From assembly GCF_000214215.1 (NCBI RefSeq), contig NC_015559.1, positions 1,550,001-1,614,000 on the forward strand: a DNA stretch of 64,000 bases, given 5' to 3'. The notes beneath the pieces were generated by a model. The model was not told the DNA's origin. It did not search any database and was given only the letters and a program-made list of their open reading frames with translations. Below, piece by piece: positions 1-9,985 of this stretch (position 1 is its first letter; each line of letters begins with the position of its first letter). Made by a program: the position numbers and the translations under genes. Origin of the DNA: Marinomonas posidonica IVIA-Po-181. GTDB taxonomy: Bacteria > Pseudomonadota > Gammaproteobacteria > Pseudomonadales > Marinomonadaceae.

Positions 1-1
1 T

Positions 2-769
2 GAGATCGTCGAAGACGATGTGAAGCCAGGTTTGCACTTTAAGCTGCCGATCATGAATGAAGTGAAGAAGTTTGATGCGCGTATTTTGACCATGGATTCT
101 CGTCCTCAGCGTTATTTGACGCTAGAACAGAAAGCGGTTGTAGTGGATTCCTATGTGAAATGGAAAATCGACTCAGTGGCTAAGTTCTATCAGGCAACGT
201 CAGGTGATGAGTTTGTTGCGAATCGAGTATTGTCATCTCGTGTTGATACTGGTTTGCGTAACAAATTCGGTGAGCGCACCATGCACGAAGTAGTGTCTGG
301 TGAGCGTGATTTGCTGATGACGGAATTGCGCGATGACCTAAACCGCGTTGCACAGAATGAGTTGGGTATTTCGATTATTGATATTCGTGTTAAACGAATT
401 GATCTTCCGCCAGATGTAAGTGAGTCTGTTTATCAGCGTATGCGTACTGAGCGTGAGCGTGAAGCTCGTGAGCACAGATCGAAAGGTCTAGAGCTAGCGG
501 AAGGTATTCGTGCGGATGCGGATCGTCAAAAAGTCGTTTTGGAAGCCGAAGCACAACGGGATGCGGAAATGATTCGTGGTGATGGTGATGCGAAAGCAGC
601 CGCTATTTACTCGAAGGTTTATAAGCAGGATCCAGAGTTCTATGAATTCTATCGTAGCTTGCAGGCCTACCGTGAAAGCTTTGTTGGTAACGGCAATCTG
701 TTTGTGCTTGAGCCTGACAGTGAGTTCTTCAAGTACTTGAATAGCTCTGTAGGCGGCGGTTCACGATAG
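2..769 (+). CDS. hflC: HflC, FtsH-modulating membrane protease subunit (5' end missing)
   Basis: C-terminal 256 residues of an SPFH/band-7 protein. The reading frame is open from base 2, so the start and the N-terminal membrane anchor lie upstream of the window; the first in-window GTG is not the start. HflC pairs with HflK in a large complex around the FtsH protease and modulates its activity at the periplasmic face of the inner membrane. Seen here are the typical KPGLHFKLPI and KKFDARILTMDSRPQRY stretches of the SPFH domain and an Arg/Glu-rich helical segment (RTEREREAREHRSKG) before the C-terminus. The order hflC-yjeT-hisZ-purA is common in gammaproteobacteria. A strong terminator follows at 831. 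Confidence 0.95.
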   Translation, partial: EIVEDDVKPGLHFKLPIMNEVKKFDARILTMDSRPQRYLTLEQKAVVVDSYVKWKIDSVAKFYQATSGDEFVANRVLSSRVDTGLRNKFGERTMHEVVSGERDLLMTELRDDLNRVAQNELGISIIDIRVKRIDLPPDVSESVYQRMRTEREREAREHRSKGLELAEGIRADADRQKVVLEAEAQRDAEMIRGDGDAKAAAIYSKVYKQDPEFYEFYRSLQAYRESFVGNGNLFVLEPDSEFFKYLNSSVGGGSR

Positions 770-830
770 ATAATCGCGAATAATCGTGCGACAAGCCTAT
801 TTGTTAAAATAGGAAACATGGTACTATTAC

Positions 831-856
831 AAAAACCGGGTCAGGCCCGGTTTTTT
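831..856 (+). terminator. Rho-independent terminator after hflC
   Basis: AAAACCGGG, a short TCA loop and CCCGGTTTTTT form a GC-rich stem with a T run. It lies between hflC and the small membrane protein gene and should end the hflK-hflC transcript. Confidence 0.85.
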
Positions 857-879
857 AATGGTTGGAACAAAGAGAATCT

Positions 880-1077
880 ATGCAGGAATTGTTGCAGTCG
901 CTACTGGTTGGCGTCAGCCTTTTATTGATCGCCGAGGGGATTTTGCCGTTTCTCGCTCCACATTTTTGGAGAGAAATTATGGCAAGAGCTATCGCAAGCT
1001 CAGATTTTAATTTACGCATTCTGGGGGCGGTTAGTATGTTTCTTGGAGTAGTACTTCTTTTGCTGACACGAAGCTAA
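880..1077 (+). CDS. YjeT-like small inner-membrane protein (DUF2065)
   Basis: A 65-residue protein with two hydrophobic helices (roughly residues 5-25 and 44-62) separated by FLAPHFWREIMARA, the pattern of the DUF2065/YjeT family. That family sits between hflC and hisZ/purA in many gammaproteobacteria; its function is unknown. I chose the ATG at 880 over an in-frame TTG at 862 because AAAGAGAA lies just upstream of it and family members start at this point. It ends 12 bp before hisZ, so co-transcription with hisZ and purA is likely. Confidence 0.85.
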   Translation: MQELLQSLLVGVSLLLIAEGILPFLAPHFWREIMARAIASSDFNLRILGAVSMFLGVVLLLLTRS

Positions 1078-1089
1078 GAGGATAATTTA

Positions 1090-2259
1090 ATGACATTAGC
1101 AGATCGCTGGTTACTTCCTGAGGGAGTAGACGAAGCTTTGCCTGAGCAGGCTGCTAAAATAGAACACCTTAGAAGAACTCTGCTTAATCTCCATCAAAGT
1201 TGGGGATATCAATTAGTAATACCTCCTCTTTTAGAGTATCTGGACTCCCTTTTAACGGGTGCTGGTTCAGACTTAGAAATCGAAACCTTCAAAGTAATTG
1301 ATCAGCTATCTGGTCGTTTGATGGGGGTGCGCGCCGATTTTACATCACAGGTCGCTCGTATTGATGCGCATTGCCTTAAAGAAGAAGGTGTTCAGCGTTT
1401 GAGTTACTGCGGTAGCGTACTGCGTACTGTGCCATCAGGTTTGGATGGTACTCGTTGCCCGATTCAGCTGGGTGCGGAAGTGTATGGTCATGGTGGTGTT
1501 GAAAGTGATATCGAAGTGCTGTCTTTGATGTTGCAGACCTTATCTGTCTCCGGGTTGTCAAATGTGGTGCTGGACCTTGGTCATGTGGATATTGTGAACG
1601 GTGTTGTGTCGGCTTGTCAGTTAAGCTCTGAGCAAGAAAGTAAATTGGCCGATTTGTACCGAGCAAAAGATTTGCCCGAACTCGAACGTTATGTTGACAC
1701 ATTAGCGCTAAGCGAAGAGCAATCAACATGGTTGATCGAGTTGCCACGTTTGTGTGGCGGTCAAGAAGTACTGGAGCAAGCGGATACACTGTTGGCGTCA
1801 ATTTCTGCGCCGGTTAAAGAGGCCATTGCTCTATTGAAAGAGATGGCGGCGGCGGTTGCTCAACGTTTTCCAACGGTTGGTTTGCATTTTGATTTAAGTG
1901 ATTTGATGTCATACAGCTACCACACTGGTGTGGTGTTTGCGGCTTATGTGCCAGGTCATGGTAATGCGATTGCTCGAGGCGGTCGTTATAACAATATTGG
2001 TCAAGTGTTTGGTCGTTCGCGTCCTGCGACAGGATTTAGTACTGATGTGAAGGCTTTGGTAAGTCTTGCCGAGGTTGAGGTTGCTAAGTCAAAAACAGTC
2101 GTGTCACCAGTGAGTCAAAGTGTCGAGCTTTGGCAAAAGGTCAATGCGTTGCGTGCTGAAGGTTATCAGGTGATTGAGTCGCTTGATGAGGTAACGGCGA
2201 GCGAGGCAGATTATAAGCTGGATTTGGTGGATGACGCATGGCAATTACTGCCACGTTAA
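1090..2259 (+). CDS. hisZ: HisZ, ATP phosphoribosyltransferase regulatory subunit
   Basis: 389 residues of a class II HisRS-like fold without a functional tRNA synthetase. HisZ forms a hetero-octamer with the short form of HisG and allows histidine feedback on the first step of histidine synthesis. Visible features are the N-terminal RWLLPEGVDEALPEQA, the motif-2-like region MGVRADFTSQVAR, and the RGGRYNNIGQVFGRSRPATGFS segment close to the C-terminal end. AAGAGGA precedes the ATG. It stands directly before purA, as in Pseudomonas and relatives. Presence of HisZ predicts a short HisG elsewhere in the genome. Confidence 0.95.
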   Translation: MTLADRWLLPEGVDEALPEQAAKIEHLRRTLLNLHQSWGYQLVIPPLLEYLDSLLTGAGSDLEIETFKVIDQLSGRLMGVRADFTSQVARIDAHCLKEEGVQRLSYCGSVLRTVPSGLDGTRCPIQLGAEVYGHGGVESDIEVLSLMLQTLSVSGLSNVVLDLGHVDIVNGVVSACQLSSEQESKLADLYRAKDLPELERYVDTLALSEEQSTWLIELPRLCGGQEVLEQADTLLASISAPVKEAIALLKEMAAAVAQRFPTVGLHFDLSDLMSYSYHTGVVFAAYVPGHGNAIARGGRYNNIGQVFGRSRPATGFSTDVKALVSLAEVEVAKSKTVVSPVSQSVELWQKVNALRAEGYQVIESLDEVTASEADYKLDLVDDAWQLLPR

Positions 2260-2288
2260 CGCAAGACTTTTCTTTAAGAACTATCTAA

Positions 2289-3602
<1,314 letters not shown>

Positions 3603-3637
3603 GTTCTTCAATTTTTTGACTTGATTGTTTTGTAAAG

Positions 3638-3664
3638 AAAGCCGCAGTTTTGCGGCTTTTTTGT
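3638..3664 (+). terminator. Rho-independent terminator after purA
   Basis: AAAGCCGCA, loop GTTT, TGCGGCTTTTTT: a 9-bp stem with a T run, 35 bp after the purA stop. Confidence 0.9.
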
Positions 3665-3702
3665 TTCTCTAAATGCGTTCGTTCAACTTATTAGTATTCT
3701 TT

Positions 3703-3793
3703 GTAAATAGAGTGAAAAGAGGGGCGCGTGTGTGTCGGGCTCTAAGGTAATCTTTACAATTGAATTGATGGCATAAAAACGCCGACATAATAA
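3703..3793 (+). promoter_or_regulatory. Putative promoter and CpxR-box-like site of the two-component pair
   Basis: TTGATG at 3765, 17 bp, TAATAA at 3788 would be a sigma-70 promoter about 25 bp before the response-regulator start. Upstream at 3703 lies GTAAA-N4-GTGAA, close to the direct-repeat CpxR box (GTAAA repeats), which would allow self-activation. Both are read by eye; the box has one mismatch. Confidence 0.35.
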
Positions 3794-3818
3794 AGAATAG
3801 AGGAAGAGGATATTAGTT

Positions 3819-4517
3819 ATGATGAAGTTATTGCTTGCGGATGATGATGCTCGCTTATCAGATTTAATAAAGGAATATTTTGACGGCGAAGGTTATGAGG
3901 TGGTGCACGCTTGGAATGGCCGTGAAGCACTTGAATTAATGGCGAATGATATGCCAGATATTGTGATTTTAGATGTCATGATGCCAGAGTTGGATGGTTT
4001 TGAAACCCTGAAGCAAATCCGTAATAAAAGTGCCGTCCCAGTTATCATGTTGACGGCCAAAGGTGATGATATTGATCGAATCCTGGGGTTGGAAATGGGA
4101 GCAGATGATTACCTGTCTAAGCCATTTAACCCTCGTGAATTGTTGGCACGTATTAAGGCCATTTTGCGTCGCGCTAGCCAAGAAAAAGAAGATGATCCTA
4201 CGGCTGACATTGAGCTGGCGGGTGTCTTGTTGCGCCGAAAAGATCGTACTGTGTATTTGGAAGGTGAGTTGGTTGAATTGACAACGTCTGAATATACCTT
4301 ATTAGAATGCATGTTAATGGCGCCAGGTCAGGTATTAACGAAACAAGAATTATCTGAAAAAGCCTTAGGTCGAAAATTGACTATGTATGATCGCAGTTTG
4401 GATATGCATATTAGTAATCTGCGTAAGAAAATAGGCAATTTAGAAAATGGTGATCCTCGTATTAAAACCGTTCGTGGTGTGGGTTATATTTTTGTTTCAA
4501 ATGATCAAGGTGCTTAG
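3819..4517 (+). CDS. cpxR: CpxR-like OmpR-family response regulator
   Basis: 232 residues: an N-terminal receiver domain with acidic pocket DDD (8-10), phospho-acceptor D52 in VILDVMMPELDG, and KPF after the ADDYLS turn, then a winged-helix DNA-binding domain ending NLRKKIGNLENGDPRIKTVRGVGYIF. The stretch ALGRKLTMYDRSLDMHISNLR closely resembles CpxR of enterobacteria. CpxR controls envelope-stress genes such as periplasmic proteases and folding factors. The sensor kinase gene starts 6 bp after the stop. The CpxR assignment comes from recalled family sequence and from the CpxA-like partner; another OmpR-type regulator is possible. Confidence 0.8.
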   Translation: MMKLLLADDDARLSDLIKEYFDGEGYEVVHAWNGREALELMANDMPDIVILDVMMPELDGFETLKQIRNKSAVPVIMLTAKGDDIDRILGLEMGADDYLSKPFNPRELLARIKAILRRASQEKEDDPTADIELAGVLLRRKDRTVYLEGELVELTTSEYTLLECMLMAPGQVLTKQELSEKALGRKLTMYDRSLDMHISNLRKKIGNLENGDPRIKTVRGVGYIFVSNDQGA

Positions 4518-4523
4518 TTATTC

Positions 4524-5831
4524 ATGAAAAACACTTTTCTGCGTGTGTTTCTGGTGGTGCTACTCTCCAATATTATTGTTGTTAGTATTGGTTTGGGGAT
4601 GGTGCATTTTATCCAGAAGCAAAACCAAGTTTCTGCTGATCTATTGGGCGATATCGGTGTTCAATTGGTTTCCAGTTATGAGAAGTTTGGTATTGAATCC
4701 TTAGAGGAAGAAACGGAAAAAGCAGAGAAGCGTTTATCTGGATCAATCTATTTATATCAAGAAAATGGTCGGCCTTTATTAAAGGCCTTACCACGCAATT
4801 TCCGTGAACAAAATTCGGCCAGTGTCAGTGGTCAGCCGTCAGCGGATTTTCTGCATAGCCAATTCATTCAGGTGATTGGTGGTAATAATGTTCAGTATTT
4901 GCTGATTTTCAAACCAAACCCAGAAATCAATTCTTTGGCGCCTGAAGCAGTTGTTGGGTTTTCATTGTTGGGGTTGTTGGTGTCGAGTGGTGTGTTGGCA
5001 TATTGGCTACTGGGTCCTTTACTTAAGCTGCAGCGAGTGGCTAGGTCGTTTGGTCGTGGTGATATGTCAGCACGGGTTGAGCGTAAGATGGCCCGTCGAA
5101 GTGATGCGGTTGGTAAGTTGGCGCGAGAGTTTAATGAGATGGCAGAGCGAATAGAAACGCTGCTGTCCTCGAAAGAGCGTTTGATGCGAGATGTGTCTCA
5201 TGAGTTGCGAACCCCTTTGGCTCGAATTGAAGTGGCGTTAACCATTGCTGAGGATAAACATGGAATGGAGGCTCAAAAAAACTACTTGTGTCGTATTCGC
5301 ACCGAATTGCATGAATTGGATGAGTTGATTGGTCAGGTGCTGACATTGAGTCGATTAGAGGCGGCAGCTTTAGTGAAAGAGCCGATGGACTTGCAGGCTT
5401 GGTTGGATGAAATTGTGGCTGATGTGAGCTTTGAAAGTCAGCTTAAAGGGATCACTGTTTTTAAAACGGGTCGATTGCCTAAAACCTTGTTTGGTGATCC
5501 GTTGCAATTACGTCACGCTATTGAGAATGTGCTACGTAATGCCTGTTTTTATGCTGGTGATGGTGGTGTCATTGAGGTTGTGACAGAAGAAAAAGCCGGG
5601 GAAGCCTTTATATATGTGCGAGATAATGGCCCTGGAGTGGATGATGAGAAATTGGAAAAAATATTTCATGCTTTTTATCGTTCTTCCGAGGCGCGAGAAG
5701 CCAATAGTGGTGGTTTTGGTGTTGGTCTGACCATATCTCAGCGGATTATCCGGGCTCATAAAGGGCGAATTACCGCTCAAAATCGCCCAGAGGGTGGGTT
5801 GGAAGTATGCTTTTGTTTGCCTCTTAAGTAG
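4524..5831 (+). CDS. cpxA: CpxA-like sensor histidine kinase
   Basis: 435 residues: N-terminal membrane helix (about 8-28), a periplasmic domain of roughly 110 residues, a second helix (about 140-160), a HAMP segment, then the H-box DVSHELRTPLAR with phospho-acceptor H226, N-box NVLRNACFYAGDGG, and G-boxes RDNGPGVDD and GGFGVGLTI. The catalytic core and the C-terminal GGLEVCFCLPLK resemble CpxA, while the periplasmic part is less familiar. It is translationally close to the cpxR-like gene, and a terminator follows immediately. Likely role: envelope-stress sensing with phosphotransfer to the upstream regulator. Confidence 0.78.
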   Translation: MKNTFLRVFLVVLLSNIIVVSIGLGMVHFIQKQNQVSADLLGDIGVQLVSSYEKFGIESLEEETEKAEKRLSGSIYLYQENGRPLLKALPRNFREQNSASVSGQPSADFLHSQFIQVIGGNNVQYLLIFKPNPEINSLAPEAVVGFSLLGLLVSSGVLAYWLLGPLLKLQRVARSFGRGDMSARVERKMARRSDAVGKLAREFNEMAERIETLLSSKERLMRDVSHELRTPLARIEVALTIAEDKHGMEAQKNYLCRIRTELHELDELIGQVLTLSRLEAAALVKEPMDLQAWLDEIVADVSFESQLKGITVFKTGRLPKTLFGDPLQLRHAIENVLRNACFYAGDGGVIEVVTEEKAGEAFIYVRDNGPGVDDEKLEKIFHAFYRSSEAREANSGGFGVGLTISQRIIRAHKGRITAQNRPEGGLEVCFCLPLK

Positions 5832-5836
5832 ATTCA

Positions 5837-5870
5837 GGGCATTTTCGATAAAATGCCTTGTTATTCTTTG
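5837..5870 (+). terminator. Terminator after the cpxA-like gene
   Basis: GGGCATTTT-CGAT-AAAATGCCT forms a 9-bp stem followed by TTGTTATTCTTT. The T-rich tail overlaps the likely -35 element of rnpB. Confidence 0.65.
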
Positions 5871-5886
5871 ATGGGGTAAGTAATAT
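5859..5886 (+). promoter_or_regulatory. Putative rnpB promoter
   Basis: TTGTTA near 5859 and TAATAT near 5881, about 16 bp apart. Initiation 7-8 bp downstream would fall at the 5' end expected for the RNase P RNA. Confidence 0.55.
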
Positions 5887-5893
5887 GCCCGTC

Positions 5894-6239
5894 GCAAGTT
5901 GGCCAGACAGTCGCCGCTCATTTTATGAGGGGAGGAAAGTCCGGGCTTCGCAGGGTAAAGTGCCAGGTAACGCCTGGGGGGCGTGAGCCTACGGAAAGTG
6001 CAGCAGAAAATATACCGCCTAAGCAGTTTACTGCCGGTAAGGTTGAAATGGTGCGGTAAGAGCGCACCGCGCGACTGGCAACAGTTCGTGGCATGGTAAA
6101 CCCCACTTGAAGCAAGACCAAATAGGAACTCTTTGGCGTGACCCGCGCTGAGTTCGGGTAGGTTGCTAAAGACGTGCAGTGATGTACGTATTAGATGAAT
6201 GACTGTCCACGACAGAACCCGGCTTATCGGCCAACTTGC
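5894..6239 (+). ncRNA. rnpB: RNase P RNA, bacterial type A
   Basis: About 346 nt. The 5' end GCAAGTTGGCC pairs exactly with the 3' end GGCCAACTTGC, giving stem P1. Conserved blocks are present: CAGACAGTCGCCGC after P1, GAGGGGAGGAAAGTCCGGGC (P4/J3-4), CGGTAAGGTTGAAA in the middle, and ACAGAACCCGGCTTATCGG at the 3' end. This is the catalytic RNA that trims 5' leaders of pre-tRNAs, with the RnpA protein encoded elsewhere. Ends are placed from P1 pairing. Short reading frames across it on either strand are spurious. Confidence 0.97.
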
Positions 6240-6496
6240 TATTCTTCTCTTTTCGTTCTGTTTTTTTCAATTCCTGTTTTAGAAGCATCCCTGTGAGAGA
6301 TCCTTGTTTCCCACTTTTTGCCTTTTTTTGTTTTTTTTGAAGGGGAATTTGGGAGGTCTTCCCATTTTTCTACTTTGTTGTTGTTTTTGAAGTCTTTTTT
6401 ATCTCCATAAAGGCATTTTTCTCCCACTTTCTTTATCGCTTGGGGGTTTTGTTGTGTCTGTGTTTCAGCATTTTTGCATTTTTTAACCAATATTTT
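6240..6496. other. T-rich spacer between rnpB and the mraZ promoter
   Basis: No gene is supported here. The plus strand is strongly T-rich, with several runs of six to eight T, and contains TTCCCAC near 6308, CTCCCAC near 6421 and a GGGAGGTCTTCCC inverted repeat near 6350. The T runs after rnpB may help transcript ending, but I see no clean stem directly after it. The isolated TCCCA/TGGGA words could be outlying MraZ contacts; this is only a suggestion. Confidence 0.4.
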
Positions 6497-6552
6497 TTTA
6501 CTATTTGGGTTGAATGGTGTTAAATTGTGGGAGAAAGTGTCGATAAGTGGGA
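6497..6552 (+). promoter_or_regulatory. Putative mraZ promoter with MraZ operator repeats
   Basis: TTTACT at 6497, 17 bp, TTAAAT at 6520 is a plausible promoter. Just downstream, TGGGA (6528), TGTCG (6538) and TGGGA (6548) stand at exact 10-bp spacing, the TGGGN-N5 repeat pattern known for MraZ autoregulation. The middle repeat is degenerate. The site would overlap the transcription start and allow repression of the dcw cluster by its first product. Confidence 0.6.
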
Positions 6553-6559
6553 TATATTT

Positions 6560-7015
6560 GTGTTTAGAGGGATTCATCAAGTTAGTGTGGATGCAAAGGG
6601 GCGTATGTCGCTTCCTGCTCGCCTGCGCGATGAACTTAGCCAATATGAGGAAGAGGGTGTGGTCGTTACCATAGACCCTGTGTCCCGTTGTTTGTTGTTG
6701 TATCCCTTGTCTGAATGGGAAGTGATTCAACAAAAATTGGATAAATTGCCCACATTTCAACCACAAGCTCGACGCTTACAACGTTTGTTAGTAGGGCATG
6801 CAACCGATTTAGAGGTGGATAAGGCTGGGCGTATTTTGCTGCCAGCGCCGCTACGAGAGTTTGCTCGATTAGATAAAAAGCTGACCATTCTTGGGCAAGG
6901 CAAAAAACTCGAAATTTGGAGCCAAGAAGAGTGGGAAGCGCAAAGAGAAGATTATTTGTCCCAAGATGCGCTTGAGGACTTACAGACAGAAACCATGATG
7001 GATATTTCTTTATGA
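6560..7015 (+). CDS. mraZ: MraZ, dcw-cluster transcriptional regulator
   Basis: 151 residues with two SpoVT-AbrB-like repeats, each carrying the DxxGR signature: [14 protein letters not shown] near the N-terminus and [14 protein letters not shown] at about 90. MraZ forms a ring and binds TGGGN repeats at its own promoter, which I see at 6528-6552. I chose GTG at 6560 (start of [14 protein letters not shown]), which fits the family start; an upstream ATG in frame at 6527 would lie inside the operator. The stop overlaps the rsmH start by 4 bp (ATGA). Confidence 0.93.
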   Translation: MFRGIHQVSVDAKGRMSLPARLRDELSQYEEEGVVVTIDPVSRCLLLYPLSEWEVIQQKLDKLPTFQPQARRLQRLLVGHATDLEVDKAGRILLPAPLREFARLDKKLTILGQGKKLEIWSQEEWEAQREDYLSQDALEDLQTETMMDISL

Positions 7016-7950
7016 CGAATGCCGAACACGAACACATCAGTGTGATGCTAAATGAATCCGTCGACATGTTGGTGACCAATGACAAGGGTGACTATGTAGA
7101 TGGTACTTTTGGTCGAGGTGGTCACACGCGTTTGGTGCTTAGCCGACTTAAAGACGGTCGTATGTTGGGGTTCGATAAAGATCCAGTGGCCATTGAGTTT
7201 GGGCGTGAGTTAGCTGCCGAAGATGCGCGATTTAATATTGTTCAAGACAGTTTTGCCAATATGGCTGAGCGTATTCCACAAGTGTTTGGTGATGCCAAAG
7301 TTGATGGTGTCATGATGGACTTAGGCGTTTCTTCTCCTCAGTTGGACGATGCTGAACGTGGTTTTAGCTTTATGAACGACGGTCCTCTGGATATGCGTAT
7401 GAACCCAAATGAAGGGTTGAGTGCCGCTGAGTGGATAGCCCGTGTTGATGAAAAAGATCTTGCTGATGTGATGTATCAATACGGGGAAGAGCGTTTTTCT
7501 CGTCGTATTGCGAAAGCGATTTGTGAATACCGTTCGCATACGCCAATTGTCACGACATTGCAGTTGGCAAAAATTGTTGCTGAAGCTAATCCTGCTTGGG
7601 AAAAGGGTAAGAACCCTGCCACTCGAGCATTTCAAGGGATCCGCATTCACATTAATAATGAATTAGGGGATTTAGAGAAAGGCTTGGAAGCGGCGGTGGA
7701 TGCGCTGAAAATTGGCGGTCGCTTGGTGGTGATCAGCTTTCATTCACTCGAAGATCGCATTGTTAAGCGTTTTATGAAATTGAAAGCAAAAGGACCGGAA
7801 TTGCCTCGTCATTTACCAATTCGGAATGCGCACTTAGACATTAAATTTAAAACGATTGGTAAGGCGATTAAACCCTCAAAAAACGAAGTGGGTGACAACG
7901 TGCGTTCGCGCAGTGCGGTGTTGAGAGTACTGGAGAGGGTGAGTGATTAA
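7012..7950 (+). CDS. rsmH: RsmH, 16S rRNA m4C1402 methyltransferase
   Basis: 312 residues, usual length. It methylates N4 of C1402 in 16S rRNA using S-adenosylmethionine. Seen are the N-terminal [13 protein letters not shown], the SAM loop [33 protein letters not shown], and the C-terminal [13 protein letters not shown]. It is the second gene of the dcw cluster. It starts in the 4-bp overlap with mraZ and overlaps ftsL by 8 bp, implying translational coupling. Confidence 0.97.
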   Translation: MTNAEHEHISVMLNESVDMLVTNDKGDYVDGTFGRGGHTRLVLSRLKDGRMLGFDKDPVAIEFGRELAAEDARFNIVQDSFANMAERIPQVFGDAKVDGVMMDLGVSSPQLDDAERGFSFMNDGPLDMRMNPNEGLSAAEWIARVDEKDLADVMYQYGEERFSRRIAKAICEYRSHTPIVTTLQLAKIVAEANPAWEKGKNPATRAFQGIRIHINNELGDLEKGLEAAVDALKIGGRLVVISFHSLEDRIVKRFMKLKAKGPELPRHLPIRNAHLDIKFKTIGKAIKPSKNEVGDNVRSRSAVLRVLERVSD

Positions 7951-8221
7951 GACCCGGTTCACACCGTGGATTTACTTATCCGGTGTGCTAACTCTGACTT
8001 TGGTCTCTATGGCCGTTGTTGTACAGGTTTATGAGTTTCGGCAAGATTTTTCGTATCTGCAGAAGCTTAAGCAAGAAGAAGTCGATTTTGAAGTGAAGTG
8101 GGGGCAGTTGCTTTTGGAGCAAAGCGCTTTAACTCAGCCCAGTCGATTGGAGCAGACGGCCATTAAGAATTTAAAAATGCACGCACCATCTCAAGATGAA
8201 TTAATAATAGTGAAACCATGA
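7943..8221 (+). CDS. ftsL: FtsL, cell-division protein
   Basis: 92 residues: short cytoplasmic N-terminus, one membrane helix (about 10-28, [19 protein letters not shown]), then a periplasmic heptad-like helical region, the plan of FtsL. It joins FtsB and FtsQ in the divisome complex that activates FtsWI. The start is GTG at 7943, inside the end of rsmH; the stop overlaps the ftsI start (ATGA at 8218). FtsL is poorly conserved in sequence, so the call leans on size, topology and position. Confidence 0.92.
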   Translation: MIKTRFTPWIYLSGVLTLTLVSMAVVVQVYEFRQDFSYLQKLKQEEVDFEVKWGQLLLEQSALTQPSRLEQTAIKNLKMHAPSQDELIIVKP

Positions 8222-9981
8222 AGACAGTAGATAGCTCTCAACATATAGGAAAGTGGCGCTTACGTTTTGTGTATGGCGTCGCTTTTGTATTGTTTATGGT
8301 TGCCGCCGGGCGGTTATTTTATTTAACCGTCGTTGATAAGGCTTTTTTGCAGAACCAGGGCGAAATTCGAGCAGTAAGGACAGAATCCATACCGGCAACC
8401 CGTGGGATGATTTTAGATCGTCGGGGTGAGCCTTTGGCAGTCAGTACACCTACTTGGACTATTATTGCAAACCCTAAAGCCTTGTGGAAAATGCCCAGTG
8501 ATCCCACCATTGGCGTAGGGCCTGAGCAAGAGATTAAGCGTTTGGCCGAAGTGATGGGGGTGGGCCGAGCTTGGTTGCAAGAAAAATTTGAAGCCAACAA
8601 AACTCGCTCTTATATGTATTTGCGTCGTCAGATTCCACCGCAAGAAGCAGATGCCATTATGGCTGCAAAAGTGGTAGGGGTGAGTAAAACCAAGGAGTAC
8701 AAGCGTTTTTACCCAGCTGGTGAAGTGGCTTCTCATGTGGTTGGTTTTACTAATATTGATGATAAAGGCCAAGAAGGTATTGAGCTGGCCTACGATCGTG
8801 CATTGCAAGGGCAGCCGGGTCAGCGTAGTTATGTTAAAGATTTGTCGGGCAATATTATTCGCGGCATTGGCGCGGAAAAAAATGAGCGCCCAGGTGAAAA
8901 TATTGAGCTTAGTATCGACCTTAGATTGCAGTATTTAGCCTATCGGGAGCTTAAAGCAGCGGTAAATGAACATAGAGCTACTTCGGCTTCGGCGGTGATT
9001 TTAGATGTCAAAACGGGTGAAATCTTAGCGATGGTGAATCAGCCATCTTATAACCCAAATGACAGAGCGAAATTAGAGTACGAAGACCTACGAAATAGAG
9101 CGGTTATTGATTTGTTTGAGCCGGGCTCAACAATGAAACCCTTTACAATATCGGCGGCGTTGATGTCGGGTCAGTACTCTACTGAAACAACCATCAATAC
9201 GTCCCCCGGTTATTTGCGTTTTGGGCGTTTCACCATTCGAGATGCGGCTAATTATGGTGTGATTGATTTCGAAAAGCTGTTGATTAAGTCGAGTAATGTT
9301 GGGGCGTCTAAGATTGCCTTGTCCTTACCGCAAGATGCGGTTTGGAATATGGATTATGAGTTAGGAATTGGTTCTCCGGTTGGGATTGGCTTTCCTGGAG
9401 AAGCGTCCGGTGTTTTACCTTCTCATCCAAAGTGGCATCCCTCAGAAATTGCGACCTTGTCTTATGGTTATGGCCTATCTGTGTCGACATTGCAATTAGC
9501 GCAGGCGTACATGGCCTTGGCGAATGGTGGTTACCGAGTGCCCATTACCATTTTTAAGCAGGATGTACCGGCAGACGGTAAACAAGTGATTCCTCATCAA
9601 ATCGCAAAAGATGTGGTGAAAATGATGGAAGCCGTGGTTCAGCGTGGTTCGGGTCGTGCCGCTCAGATTCCAGGCTATCGTGTGGCTGGAAAGACGGGCA
9701 CGGTACATAAGGTTGGTTCGAAAGGGTACGAGTACGATCAGTACATTGCTTTATTTGCAGGGGTAGCCCCTGCCTCCGACCCTAGATTGGCGATGGTGGT
9801 GATGGTGAATGATCCAAAAGGTCGAGAATATTATGGTGGTGAAGTCGCCGCGCCGGTATTTTCGCGAGTTATGGAAGGCGCTTTAACGACCCTAAATATT
9901 TATCCAGATTTGCCAGAGGGGTTAAGGGAGGTAAGATTGAAGACGAAGAAACTTCCTTATCAAGTAGCGCAAGGAGGCTAG
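8218..9981 (+). CDS. ftsI: FtsI (PBP3), septal peptidoglycan transpeptidase
   Basis: 587 residues: one N-terminal membrane helix (about 15-38), a PBP dimerisation domain, and a penicillin-binding transpeptidase domain. Catalytic motifs are S304-TMK in EPGSTMKPF, S358-S-N, and K492-T-G in AGKTGTVHK. It cross-links septal peptidoglycan with FtsW as its glycosyltransferase partner and is the target of aztreonam-type beta-lactams. The gene overlaps ftsL by 4 bp, and its last codons carry the AAGGAGG ribosome-binding site of murE. Confidence 0.97.
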   Translation: MKTVDSSQHIGKWRLRFVYGVAFVLFMVAAGRLFYLTVVDKAFLQNQGEIRAVRTESIPATRGMILDRRGEPLAVSTPTWTIIANPKALWKMPSDPTIGVGPEQEIKRLAEVMGVGRAWLQEKFEANKTRSYMYLRRQIPPQEADAIMAAKVVGVSKTKEYKRFYPAGEVASHVVGFTNIDDKGQEGIELAYDRALQGQPGQRSYVKDLSGNIIRGIGAEKNERPGENIELSIDLRLQYLAYRELKAAVNEHRATSASAVILDVKTGEILAMVNQPSYNPNDRAKLEYEDLRNRAVIDLFEPGSTMKPFTISAALMSGQYSTETTINTSPGYLRFGRFTIRDAANYGVIDFEKLLIKSSNVGASKIALSLPQDAVWNMDYELGIGSPVGIGFPGEASGVLPSHPKWHPSEIATLSYGYGLSVSTLQLAQAYMALANGGYRVPITIFKQDVPADGKQVIPHQIAKDVVKMMEAVVQRGSGRAAQIPGYRVAGKTGTVHKVGSKGYEYDQYIALFAGVAPASDPRLAMVVMVNDPKGREYYGGEVAAPVFSRVMEGALTTLNIYPDLPEGLREVRLKTKKLPYQVAQGG

Positions 9982-9985
9982 CAAT

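Noticed and set aside
5918-6121. Minus-strand frame of 67 residues inside rnpB
   Set aside because: It lies wholly in the RNase P RNA gene and has no coding features.
6239-6766. Minus-strand frame of 175 residues upstream of mraZ
   Set aside because: Low-complexity Lys/Asn/Gln-rich product arising from the T-rich leader; overlaps the mraZ promoter and coding start and has no recognisable domain.
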